Notes under the pieces: generated by a model | What the model was told of the DNA's origin: nothing | The model's input: the letters and a program-made list of their open reading frames with translations, nothing else | The model's database searches: none | Part shown: in pieces, positions 37,092 to 48,122 of the stretch | Position numbering within the stretch: the stretch's first letter is position 1 | Layout of the letters: every line of letters begins with the position of its first letter | Translations under genes and position numbers: made by a program | Assembly (NCBI GenBank): GCA_963573305.1 | Contig: OY754329.1 | Span: forward strand, 144,719,266-144,783,265 | Direction of reading: 5' to 3' | Length of the DNA: 64,000 nucleotides | Source: Pyrrhosoma nymphula | Lineage: Eukaryota > Arthropoda > Insecta > Odonata > Coenagrionidae

Positions 37092-37342
37092 GTACTGTAT
37101 TTACTAGCCCATAAAATACAATATTTTTTCGAAAATGCACTCTAAAGTCGACCTCCATCTTTATGATCTGAGGGTCAAGCTGTGTTTTCATGCATCAGGT
37201 TATGCATCTCTATGCCATGTCTGTGAAGACTGCATTTTGGTCGCAAGCTAAATATGCACTCTCCAGCATTTTATGTCTGGCATTCTATGATGAATGACCC
37301 AAAAATCACATTGCATCTTATGGGCCGGTTCGTCCTGTGGTC
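37092..37342. mobile_element. Probable decayed MITE with imperfect inverted ends
   Basis: The left end contains AGCCCATAAAATACAAT and the right end, inverted, GGCCCATAAGATGCAAT; the outer sequence GTACTGTATTTACT resembles the ACCGTATTTCTCC end of the element at 45285. No coding capacity. Confidence 0.4.
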
Positions 37343-37989
37343 CATAGAAATATGGTTGATAGTTTTTGTGGAGTTCCCTGGTCTGAGTCCTGAGGCACTT
37401 CAACCTGCTGGTCCATTTTGTCATTCACATTATTTAGTTTTGGGACCAGTAGTATTTCCAAAGTCGGCTTTGTCTCCAATGGAAAGCCTTACTGTCTTAT
37501 CCTTGGGTTCTGGGATGGGTATATCCTGGTAGTATTTCAAGTCATAGCAATCAGTGAGCATTTGCATAGTAGATGAGATGTGGTTTCCTCATCCTCTGCA
37601 CACCATTTAAACTCAGTGTATCTTCCCATGGTGTGAAGGTGTTTCTTCAGTGGGTAGAGGCAAGTTAATAGCCCTAACATTGCATTTGAGGGAAGGTTGT
37701 AGATAAAGGAAAGTTGGGGAAAAGAGGGACGTAATGCAGGTATATAAAAGAACTAACGATGTTATTAGACTATTTGTATTGGTCTGATTTTCAGTACCTG
37801 GCTCAACCGAGCTCTCACTAAGGAGAAACCATTTATAATATAAAACAGGACTAGGGTAGTTCATAGATTGCATTCATACCCAAAGCAATGACATAGATTT
37901 TGTCAGAGTACTTCGTGGAATGATCATTTTTACTGAAAGTAATTATGTAGTGGAAAATTGAAAGTAGAGAAAGGGCTGGGCCAAAAGTT

Positions 37990-38480
37990 CCCTTTGGAAT
38001 ACCTTAAGAGTTATTATGAGGGCTAGGCATGAAAAGGTTTCAGACTATATAAGTGAGATAATACATTCTTGTCTGACTCCATAGTTTCTTTTAGGTTGGA
38101 TATCTCTTCCTCCTTTCATGCCGTTAGGGACTAGTTTTAAATGAGATAATTAGTGATTCTTCTGTTGTTTTCAACCATTACATGATTTTTGGTGATCCAG
38201 GCATTTTTTTCCTCTCAAAACTTTCAAAGGCCTTCTCTAAGTCCACAAATGCCACTTACAACATTTTATATGTTTACAAGTAATATTTACTAGTTGGTGG
38301 CATTGGTCTGATTTTGGCCTCTTTTTCTTTAATTAAGCCAAATTAGGTTCTCTCTGGGTTCTCTTAAATGGTACTTCTTTCTGACGTCTGAGAACTCTGA
38401 GAAACCTCTTCCAATCATATTTGTATTTTGAACCAATTCTGATAATTTCCGTTGTTCACCATCTCAAAAATCATGGTTAC
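37990..38480 (-). pseudogene. Degenerate RT core fragment of a non-LTR element
   Basis: The minus strand shows VAFVDLEKAFESFER at about 38260-38215, matching the RT motif A block (VDLEKAFD), and GVRQEC at about 38085, matching GVRQGC before the catalytic box. Stops and frame changes are frequent. It probably belongs to the same broad family as the minus-strand tail at 38940-39217 but is not collinear with it, so it may be a separate insertion. Confidence 0.5.
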
Positions 38481-38939
38481 CCATCTCATGGGAAGGAGAG
38501 GAATAGGAAAGTATAAAAGAGTAATGGTTCTCCAGTTTATTAGACCAAAAAGTATTGTAAAATTATGATGATGTGCTAGAATGTACTCACCGACATGCAA
38601 TTACAGTACATATAGATCAAAATACCTTGTATTATGCCTGATTTAAAAGATTTTTTTAATCTCTTCCTTGTGAATGGTCATTATATTGAATTGTATCTGG
38701 AAAAGAGAGTTTTAAATGGCTAAGTTTAAAATAAATGGAGAGTCTATTTACTTAATGTCATCTAAGAAAGCATTCAGTGATTCTTGAAATTTTAGTGTAT
38801 TTCATTGAAAAAACCATTTCAAATAACTCTGGAGTTTATTGAAAAGAGCATTCATGCAATGATACCTTTTAAAATCTCTGAGAGATAAGTCAGATTTGTG
38901 TGCATTTTTCTACTAATTACATGATTTTTAATGGGAGAA

Positions 38940-39750
38940 TATTATTATTATTAGGGTTATCATACAATTGAGGTAGTTTAAATGGAAGTGAGTAAATATC
39001 CTCTAAGACTTTTGCAGGTGCCTATCTCCTTACATGATTTCTTCTTAAGCTCAGTATATGTGGAACCTCTCTTCATCACAGCCTTCAGCATCTCTTCACC
39101 TCTCATTAACCATTCCAACCACATACTTTGCCTCCTTTCTACATCTACAATATGCCTAAAATCTACCCTGCAAGCCACCTCAGGGGTGTGTGGTGGCAGG
39201 GGGTCAGCCAACTCCATTTCTTATTTAACATTTTAGTTTCCAAGCCCTCATCATTGTCCTAACATTCCCAAGTTCCCAATGTTCTCGCTGCTTTCCTCTT
39301 CTTATTCTTGGTCTTCTCCTTTGTCGTACTTACAACCGCTGGTAATGTTGTGCAAGGATTTAGTTTATCAATGAGGTCTAGGACGCCTTACCTCCCCGAC
39401 TCCCAGACAAGACACCAACCTTAGTGGACCGAGTCCCCCAATCTCCCACGGTTCAATTCTCTATGATTCACTTCCATGTTCAGGGAAATAGTTGGATGGG
39501 CTTCCTATTGCCATTCCCTGCAGTGTTTGTAATGTGATACCATCTGGTCAACTAACTTTCATCTGGCTCCTACTCTTTGACCTATTTGGCATGGATAGCC
39601 GTACCAGGAGCAATTATTATTCCTCCTACTAGTCCTGCTCCAGTAGTTATTGGGATGTGCTAGCCCTTCCATCTCATCAAGGCTGTGGTTCAGGGAATGG
39701 GGATTGATCATGATATGTATCTTGAATATTGAATAAGTTTGTGGTAACAC
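38940..39750 (-). mobile_element. Internally deleted non-LTR retrotransposon copy, 5' UTR joined to RT tail
   Basis: Read on the minus strand, 39750-39217 matches the + strand sequence at 61200-61665 almost throughout, including GGCTCCTAC...GACCTATTTGGCAT and CCCTCAT.ATTGTCCTAAC in the + orientation here. That part is the 5' region running into the start of the endonuclease ORF. It is followed immediately by an RT tail (HIVDVERRQSMWLEWLMRGE, then KAVMKR) and a TAATAATAAT 3' tail at about 38940-38952. The entire endonuclease and RT core is missing, leaving a short, two-ended derivative. Confidence 0.65.
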
Positions 39751-41938
39751 CCAAATAATTCTGTTAAATGAGGATATTTATCCTTATTTCTTATCTCTTT
39801 ATGTTGATATCTTTGCCTTGCAATTTTCGATCGAGGAAAGGAAGAAAACTAATAGATAATGAGAATTTGATGCACTGTGGGTTGCGGATTGTACAGGATA
39901 TGTAGCATTTAGCCCGATGGAAATCTTTAAAGAAGGATATATATGTATCATAATAGGGATGTTCTGTGAGGACACCTACGTGTACATTTGCCTCATATGC
40001 AAGGAGACCATACATCATATATTTTTTTAGCAGTACATATCATGCTTCTTAGCTCCTGAAATGAAAAGTTAAGTAATTATCAGCCTTTAAGTTGCCAGCT
40101 TTCTTTAATCTGGCACAATATTGGATGTTGTGCTATAAGGAAGGAAAATGGAAAAAATGTTGAGACTTATAAGAATAAAATAGATCAAAAGCAAAATAAG
40201 TTAGAGCTTAATAGCAAAAAATTCAGATGTTGTCAGCACATTATTTTCTCCATAAATGGTGTTATCCTTATTAAGTGGCTTGAGTGTTGCAATAAAAATA
40301 TGGGATATTGAAATTTTTATGCTGGAGTCTCAGTTGAGAAAAACTATTTCAACCAACCACTTGTCCTGCTGTAGTGATAAACAGTTTGTTGAGTTAAACA
40401 AATTAATTCTATTGTAAATAGATTTAAAACTTCTGTAAGGGAAGGGTATGTGAAGTAGGGAAGGAATTGTGGCCTAAAACATTGCTTTTCCCAGTACACC
40501 ACATTAACCATATTACATATATTGTTTGTAAATGAGTTAGAAGGGGGATAAAAATTCTCCATCATTATTCTGCTTGATTGAATTGTAACTCATAAGTGAT
40601 GAGGGCTAACCTAAAATCAGAAGTGCACGAATTTTAGAAAAAGTTTTTAGCCTGTGATGATGTGTCTACAGCCTTTTGATGAAATATTTTCAAATATTTT
40701 TAATCGAATCTCAAAAATTTTACATAATATGAAATAATTCATGACTCCTTTTGTGTCTACAGTTGTTAATCTCTAATAATTTTAACTCATCATTCACCTT
40801 CATAATATAAAGTGCTGTGTGTAATAAAAAATACACTGCAATGCAGGTGCACACTGCCAAATAACCTTCCATATATCATTGAAATATGTTCACTGAATCT
40901 TAAAACTTTCCATTGGATTTTAGAGCTCAATATTTTGTGTCCGAGTGGTTTTTCCCATATTTTGTTTTGAGAAAGTAAAAGGACCTGATTTAAATTTTGT
41001 CTCAAATCAAATCTTTCAATTTGAAATTTAAGAAACCTCACTTAAAAAATTTAAATGATAGACATTGCTAATGCAAAGAAATTTTCATTGAGAAATTTTT
41101 AGCTTATGTTAGTGAAGTTGTGAATGGCTTTATTTATATAAATGGAATGGATTTACCTACAGGTCGTTCAAATAAATGAAGATGTGAATGTAGTCATTAT
41201 ATTTCAAAAATTAACTACTTCCATTAAATTTGATTAAATAAGCAATTCATTTATTCATTTGGCGTAAAAAACCTTTCATCTTACATACACACCTTGCCCT
41301 TTAAAAGGCGCTACTTTGTCTCCCAGGGGGTTAATGATGGGAATTGAAATGACAAAAAGCATTGCATCTCCTTGTTTCCTAGCTTATGGGTACCCTCCTT
41401 TTAATATATTGTATTCTGTTAGATTATTTCAGGTATAGATTATTTTTATGTGAAAATAAAAAATCTATTACAAAATTGCCATATGTTCCATGCATAGGTT
41501 TTAATATTTGGAAAGCATAATTTAGTATTCCAGTTAATAGTTGCCGGTGTAACTTTATGGAACAGCTTCATGATTGAAAATAAAAACTTTGTGAGTTCCA
41601 CTTAAATTATTCCACATACATAAATAAATAAAATCTATGTTGAGCTCACAAAGTTTTTCTTTTCTAGCATTCTAGTATTTAAGGTAGTATTTAATGGTAC
41701 ATCATGATTTATTCATATAAGCTTTGAATATGTATTAGATTTTCCTGAGAGTACCACTTGATAAAGTAATATTGCAAAGAATCCAATTTCAGTGGAATGC
41801 TTTTAATGATTTAATCCATAGCTTTGTGTTTTGGGTCTGGACAATACCCATGTCATATTTTTGCTCTTGTAATAATCTGGGTTTGTACTGGATTAGACTT
41901 TTGATAATAAGTCCAGCTTCATTTTCCTCTCATTGCAG

Positions 41939-42202
41939 ATAGCTACCAATATCAGCTACAGTCTATGTGGCAGAAGTGCTGGAATACAAACCAGAGTCTT
42001 GTGCACAACCTTCGGTTCCGTGAGCGTGGACCACTGAAATCATGGAGACCCGAGACAATGGCTGAAGCCATTTTCTCTGTGCTGAAGGAGGGCCTATCTC
42101 TTTCCCAGTCAGCCCGAAAGTATGATATTCCATACCCAACATTTGTGCTATACGCCAATCGTGTGCACAATATGCTTGGCCCATCAATTGATGGAGGATC
42201 TG
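41939..42202 (+). CDS. lov: Branch B exon with the second Psq DNA-binding domain
   Basis: The acceptor is TTCCTCTCATTGCAG and the donor GTGAGT. The exon is 264 bases and phase 1 at both ends: AT completes AAT with the A of 28820, and the last G joins AT at 43284 to give Asp. It begins SYQYQLQSMWQKCW and contains LRFRERGPLKSWRPETMA, EAIFSVLKEGLSLSQSARKY and DIPYPTFVLYANRVHNMLG. That is a complete Psq helix-turn-helix of about 50 residues, in which DIPYPTF takes the place of the commoner GIP.STL turn. It differs strongly from the Psq domain of exon 20537, so the two isoforms should differ in DNA preference. The arrangement with RPKGRGRPQ in the next exon is what I recall of jim lovell proteins; a sequence search is needed to fix orthology. 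Confidence 0.85.
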
Positions 42203-43283
42203 GTGAGTCTTAGCTATTACATTTCATCCCAAATTTTTCATTCAATACTTTTTCTCCGCCATTGAGAACATATCTACCATAGAAATAAACATGCAATTTA
42301 AATTCGAAGGAGAGTTTTCCTAAAAAATTGTGAAAATTACCCAAAAACCAAGAGTCCAAAAAAGTTATTCAGGCCAATAGTTGTACGTAAATAGTAAATG
42401 TTAAGAAGTTAGGATAGATTTCTATAGACATCTAAAAAAAGTATTTTGGTAAAAAAAGAAAGAATTTATGTAAAATCAATTTTGAAGCTCTGCCATTTCG
42501 TGGCCTGCCCAAATAAACAGTTAACCAGTAAAATATATTATTTGGTATTTCCCATTTTCCACCATTGAAAAAAAAATTAAATAATTTTGTATTATTGTAC
42601 CTAACATTCATGTACACATTATTCAATCAATCCCTTGAAGGAAGAATTCTACTTCAAACTTATAAGTGACTGAGTTATAAAAAAACATTAATTCCCTGCT
42701 CCTCTACAGAAAATTTTGGGCTATGGCATGGAATTTTTCTTTTATAATATTTAAGTAATCGATAAAAAAAATTATCACAGAGAATGTTTAATTTATTTTA
42801 GAATTTCTGTAATGTGCACCAAAATATAGGCACTGTCACACACTGTGAAAAGTGAAGATGAATGCTGCTTACATAAGAAGTGCAAATGATGTTCTTAGTC
42901 TGAATAATTTAGGCATTTAATTATTTTCTATGCCATTTTTATTCAAGTTATTTCACAAGCAATAATTTAAAAAAAATAATAATAGCAAATCAAAACATTA
43001 CTATCCAAAGTATTATTGATAGTACTACACATAAAATTCCTCCTCATTATCATTCCTCCCTCAGGGTGACAATTAGCGCTTTGTTTTCTACCACTGCAAT
43101 AAGCAAACAAAATGCAACAGTCATTAGATGACCAAACTAATGTATTTTCATTCATTTTACGAAAGTCTTTACACAGTCAATGGTTTTTATAGTATTTCCC
43201 AATGTCTCACCTGTTATTTGAGCCAGCAGTTTTTGTTTTTATGACAGCTACACAGCTTCATCAAGGCTATCCTTTCTTTGCAG
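42203..43283 (+). other. Intron between the Psq exon and the AT-hook exon
   Basis: GTGAGT to CCTTTCTTTGCAG, phase 1. AT-rich; nothing else recognised. Confidence 0.75.
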
Positions 43284-43438
43284 ATCTTCGCCCTAAGGGA
43301 AGAGGGCGGCCCCAGCGCATTCTTCTTGGAAACTGGCCTGATGATCATATTCGTGGCGTCATTAGAGCAGTGGTGTTCAGAGACACAACTCATGTCAAGG
43401 ATGAAACTGCACATCTTTCCTATCCTCCTCGCATTCAG
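43284..43438 (+). CDS. lov: Branch B exon with AT-hook-like segment
   Basis: This 155-base exon after CTTTCTTTGCAG starts by completing Asp and ends in phase 0 at CAG before GTAAAG. It encodes LRPKGRGRPQRILLGNWPDD, then HIRGVIRAVVFRDTTHVK, DETAHLS and YPPRIQ. The PKGRGRPQR core is an AT-hook-like motif (GRP flanked by basic residues), which binds the minor groove and would extend contacts of the adjacent Psq domain. The following HIRGVIRAVVFRD stretch looks like an amphipathic helix and appears conserved in type, but I cannot name a domain for it. Splice sites and phases agree with both neighbours. Confidence 0.85.
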
Positions 43439-45284
43439 GTAAAGTCAACAACTTCAGAATTTTATTTATTGAAATAGTTTCGTGAGAAAATTATTTCTGA
43501 GTTTCTCAAAATGAAGCAGAAGACAATTGCTGAGGCATTTTGTGGAGATGATAGACTAAATTTATCATTGTGGTATCATTACCAATTACTTGACATTCTG
43601 TCATAGAATTGAGATAATATCTGATGGTTCCCCTGCCAGCAAGAAGCATTCCCTCCCCGCCCATCAATATCCATTACTTCCCTTCCTCCTACTGCTTATG
43701 GCGAATTAAATTCTACAGTTTGGCTAGTTTTTTCCACAAAAAAGGTTTTTCATGCTGTAGAGAGTATATTTTGTGCAATTGACAGTGTTGCTTTATGTCT
43801 AGTCCAATGAGTAATAGCTCAATGCTGTCACAACCGAAGAATCTTACATTGATTTCTCAATTCAGTTGTAACCTCAATTTCCCTCTGAACTACTACCATT
43901 AAAAATGCTTGATTAATCCAGACAAAGGAAGCATTTTTCACTGAATAATTCTGATGATTTAAGTAAAGTGCGATAGTGAATAAAGAGCAAATGTAGTTTT
44001 GGAATGGGGAGATGACATCTCATTTTTTGAGCAATGTGAGTGTGGATGGACATGGAAGAGTAATTAATGGTAATTGGTAAGGTATAAAAGTGATTTAAAG
44101 AAAAGTTCCAATTCATTTTGTCTGAAAAAATAGATTTTGGCAATATACTTTGGGAAATCTTTATGGTGGACATAAAAGATTTGACACCGCCTCATCCACT
44201 TCAAAATAGCTGGTTACTGATGCTATTAAAAATAATTATGTAAGTTGTCATTTTGTGAGCGTGCCACTGCAAGCAAAAGCTTGAGAAAGAGGCAAGTAGC
44301 ACAACATAGTTTTAGGGTAGGAGAGGCCAGTGACATTGATTTCCCAGCTTTGAGAGTGGGGTAAGGAGGAGTGGGGGGCTGAGTGCTTGTAGAAGGTGAC
44401 CTAATATCATCTTAGTAAAGCTTTGTGCTTTGGTTACTTTTTGCTTACTGTTGGATAAATCAGTCTCTATTGGCTGGTGCCATTTACCTAGTGCTGGAAT
44501 TTTAGGCTTATTTTGTGAGACATGGATAGAAGACCAAAAATAGTTTCTTTTACACAACTGGAGACTTGTCTTAATTGGTGTATGACAGTACGATCATGTT
44601 AAAATATTTTCTAGACATTATCTGATAATCAGGAAGTCCAAATTGAATTTCTGGGCAATGATGATGCTTAAACTCAGGCGCTAAAAACAACAGTTTAAGT
44701 GGTTGTGAGAAATGTTTTTCAGAAGCAAATGAAGTATTAGTCCATAAGTGGAGTGATGATAGAATCATAACATCCCTGTAAACACAAAATTCTGCTGATG
44801 CAAATCAGCAGCGAAAAGCTGCAGCTGCTTCGGATGTGCTGCTGATGCATGCCTGACACCCCCAAATTTCCATTTTTGCCATGTCATATGCACTGCAGTG
44901 GGACTGCAGCAGCATTTCAGAAGTGCTTCAGTAGCATTCCGGGCATTCATATGCAGACACTCATGTGAACGATTAGCCCTAACCATAATGGCACCAGGAA
45001 TTATCGCTGAATGGCTTTGCACTGAGTTCACCAGCAGACCAAGTGTAGCTATCATGACATTAATTACAAAACCTGCATCTACATACATAATTTCTAGATG
45101 GTGACATGCTATCATGTTTGCGATGTTTCTGTTCACATATTTTGCCTGGCTTGTGGACATTTCATGGTAGTTACTACTTGAAGACCATAGGTTAGTAATC
45201 TTTGCCTGAAGGCTGCTACTAGAAACACAAAATTGTACCTCACAAATGCAGATTTTCATTGCAATGATAGACATGTCAGGTATA

Positions 45285-45719
45285 ACCGTATTTCTCCGAA
45301 TATAAGCCACACTTTTTTTCCCAATTTTGGGGCCTCAAATTCGGGGTGCGGCTTAAATTTGAGAACTTTCTTATAAAATCGTAAAAATGACCGATTTGAG
45401 CAAACCAGCCATTCGGTTTCATGAAGACGCCAGCTCAACTCGACTAACCACGGGGAAAGTAAGAAATAACGCTGAAAAAGGTCAAATTGGTGCACAATTT
45501 ATTCATATATTAAAGGATAATATAGGTAACATTGTGTCACAGTTTCATAGGTAATGTAAAAACAGATAAAAATTCTAATTCCTAATACTGTCGGTAGTAC
45601 GGGATGCACTAAAAAAGGTGCTGCTTAAATTCATGTATTAACTTTTTTCCCTGTTTGAGACCCCAAAAAATGGGGTGCAGTTTATATTCGAGTGCGGCTT
45701 ATATTCGGAGAAACACGGT
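45285..45719. mobile_element. MITE with ACCGTATTTCTCCGAATATAAGCC inverted ends
   Basis: The left end is ACCGTATTTCTCCGAATATA and the right end, inverted, ACCGTGTTTCTCCGAATATA; the match continues inward through AAGCC.CAC and the GGGG(C/T)CTCAAA region. Length is about 435 bp with no coding capacity. The flanks are compatible with a TA target duplication, though the exact base at each edge is ambiguous. Such ends are common in non-autonomous mariner-like elements. Confidence 0.65.
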
Positions 45720-46441
45720 ATGCACAAATGATACTCATAATCACTTTATCGCAAGCACTTTGCTATGTTCTACAGTGCTGCATACGTTGAGAGCTAAAGA
45801 CATGTGCTTTTCCATTGTGCCTCATGGTAATATTGTGGGTTCTAAACTAATGTTTGCATGATGTTAAACTGTCCACTACAGCCTATAGTTGGCACAACAA
45901 CAATCTACAGTTCATCTGAGACATCAATGGTTGTCAGCACCATCTCTTAATTGATGGCGCAACCCATTCCATTCAAACTAGGCATGAAATACATTGTGGC
46001 TGTCTGAGTATGTAGCATATGTAGCTTCTTATGTAAGTGGTTTGCCCTATGGACATTTTTTAAATTTTATTTTCAACAAATTTTGAAAATTGAAACTGAA
46101 ACCGAGAAATACAAGAGGCTAATAGAACTGCATGTTCCATTCTGAGAACTTAATGTCATACTCTGCATCTAAAGTCATCTCGATGAATAGGCCTGAGAAT
46201 ATACTATCAGTAACAATTTAACCTACCCAGTTCCATGTTAAGGGTGGAGTGAAAGCCTAAGTTCTTTCAGCGGTGGCTTTGTGAACATGCGTTAGTCGTG
46301 TATCAGCGACGTGTTACGGGCATGCATTACACCTGCCCTGTTCTTTGAAATAGTCCTGCAGAGACGCTGTTGCAGCGCTTCATTCAAGGAAAGTTAAAGT
46401 GCAGCCTTGACATCCTTGTGTCCCTGCTGTAGCTTTTTGTG

Positions 46442-46487
46442 TTTACTGGGAAGTAGTATCTGACTTTACTGGGAAGTAGTATCTGAT
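46442..46487 (+). repeat. 23-bp tandem duplication
   Basis: TTTACTGGGAAGTAGTATCT followed by GAC is repeated at once as the same sequence ending GAT. One mismatch in 23 bases indicates a fairly recent duplication. Confidence 0.95.
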
Positions 46488-47484
46488 CAGGACTCTACAG
46501 AATGATTGCAAATAACAACCTAATCACCTGGAAATTGAATAATCTTGGATTACTTAATTTTCATTATGAAAATGAAAAGGCATACTATTTACTGAAAATT
46601 CTCAGCATACATTTGATTATGATGATCTTTGAGGTTGAAATTTAAAGATACCATGTTAAAAAAATTATAATGGAATTGTTTAATATGTACCTACCAGCTT
46701 TTCCTGTGGTAGTGTGTGATATTGAAACCTATAGTATGAATAAAAATATAGCCCTGATGTTAAAATTGAATTTTGGTAGCAAATATTGTAGGATTGCCAT
46801 ATTTACTGAGTAGCTAATTGTAGAATTAGTATTTATGCATTCTTTAAAATGTCCTGTTAAAATGCCTCATATGAACATTATTCATTCAGCTTCTGTCAGA
46901 GGAATACTGCTAACACTTCTTTGTGTCTGTATTCTTCTCCGAGTACACATACATCTATGTTATCTTCTATCACTGTCACATTTCCCTTTCTAATTGGGAA
47001 ATCATTTTCATCTTTCTATATACATACATATGTCATTGGTTAGCTATGTTATATGTTTGGTATATAAAATACATTATATGATGGTATATAAAATACTTAT
47101 ATTGATAATGAGCACCCTAAAATTGTTCCATGTATTTTTTCAGATTATTTCATTTGATGCAAACTTCATGCTTATTCTTGGAAATCCATTTTGCATGATC
47201 CAACTCCCTTCAACTGAGAGTTTTTGTGCTTGTGATTTAAAATTTATATTAATATTTTTCTGATGCCATATTTGGGATTGACCTTTAACTCCAGTATTTA
47301 ATTCTCACTGATGGTCCTTCTGCCCAGAATTTTTCTGAGAATTTAATTTAAACTAACACAACCAAGTGGTTCCTAAAGTTCCCATTTAGTTAGCAGGACC
47401 CTTTTTTTGGTGGGAGTTCCCTTAAGGTGGATAAAGGTTAAATCTCAGAAACACTTATTAGTCTCTTTTTTACCCCCGGTGAGG

Positions 47485-47740
47485 AAACAGTTTTTGAAGA
47501 ATGGTCGCAGGCTTTCCCGGCGTATAGAATTGTGGAAGGTTACTCGGGATTTCCACCGGGTCAGGTTCTCCAACTCCATCTCGGCCGACGTTTCGATGAA
47601 CGCGTTGTCCATCGTCATCAGGGCATGATGACGATGCCCTGATGACGATGGACAACTCGTTCATCAAAACGTCGGCCGAGATGGAGTTGGAGAACCTGAC
47701 CCGGTGGAAATCCCGAGTAACCTTCCACAAACAGTTTTTG
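47485..47740. mobile_element. Minimal Penelope-like palindromic insertion with 12-bp target duplication
   Basis: A near-perfect inverted repeat has arms 47531-47629 and 47631-47729 centred at 47630, with only a few mismatches over about 99 bp each. The whole is bracketed by the direct repeat AAACAGTTTTTG (47485-47496 and 47729-47740), a likely target-site duplication. Each arm carries a hammerhead-like core: on the + strand CTGATGA (47639-47645), on the - strand CTGATGA (47621-47615) with GAAAC (47594-47590). The left side has an extra 34 bp (GGTCGCAGGCTTTCCCGGCG inside). It looks like two inverted terminal segments of a Penelope-like element with no coding part. Confidence 0.7.
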
Positions 47741-48122
47741 CATTGTTGTCAATGTTTGCTGACAAATATTGCAGTAAATAATTACTGATGATTTTCTAAA
47801 AATATATCATTGATTATTATCCAATTAACATCAAATTAATTCTCTTGCTTGTAGCGATTGGTCATGGATTGCCGTAACTGGATTCAGTCTCACTTAAATG
47901 TGTTTCCACTACTATATAATGATTTCAATGTTTATTGCATTAAATTATGCCTTTTATCCCATAAAGCTTCCAAGTTTTCTGATTTTAGCACTCAAGCAAG
48001 TATGTATTGTGTGAAACTGTCTATAAAATCAATACTTCCCAAAATAGTCATGTTCTTAAAGCAAAAGAGTATGAATCGTGTTCTGATATTGCCTTCCTAT
48101 CTTTCCTTTTCTTTCTAAAAAG

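Larger units (their letters stand above)
28821..41938 (+). other. 13-kb intron filled with transposon remains
   Basis: Bounded by GTATGA and TTCCTCTCATTGCAG. Its phase (1) matches on both sides. It holds most of the transposons described below; 39760-41938 contains only AT-rich sequence in which I recognise nothing. Confidence 0.65.
43439..48122 (+). other. Intron between the AT-hook exon and the last exon
   Basis: Phase-0 intron from GTAAAG. It contains a MITE-like element (45285-45719), a 23-bp tandem duplication (46442-46487) and a Penelope-like palindrome (47485-47740). In 44765-46400 there are CTGCTGATG/CAGCAG-rich palindromic stretches that I could not assign to any element. Confidence 0.7.
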
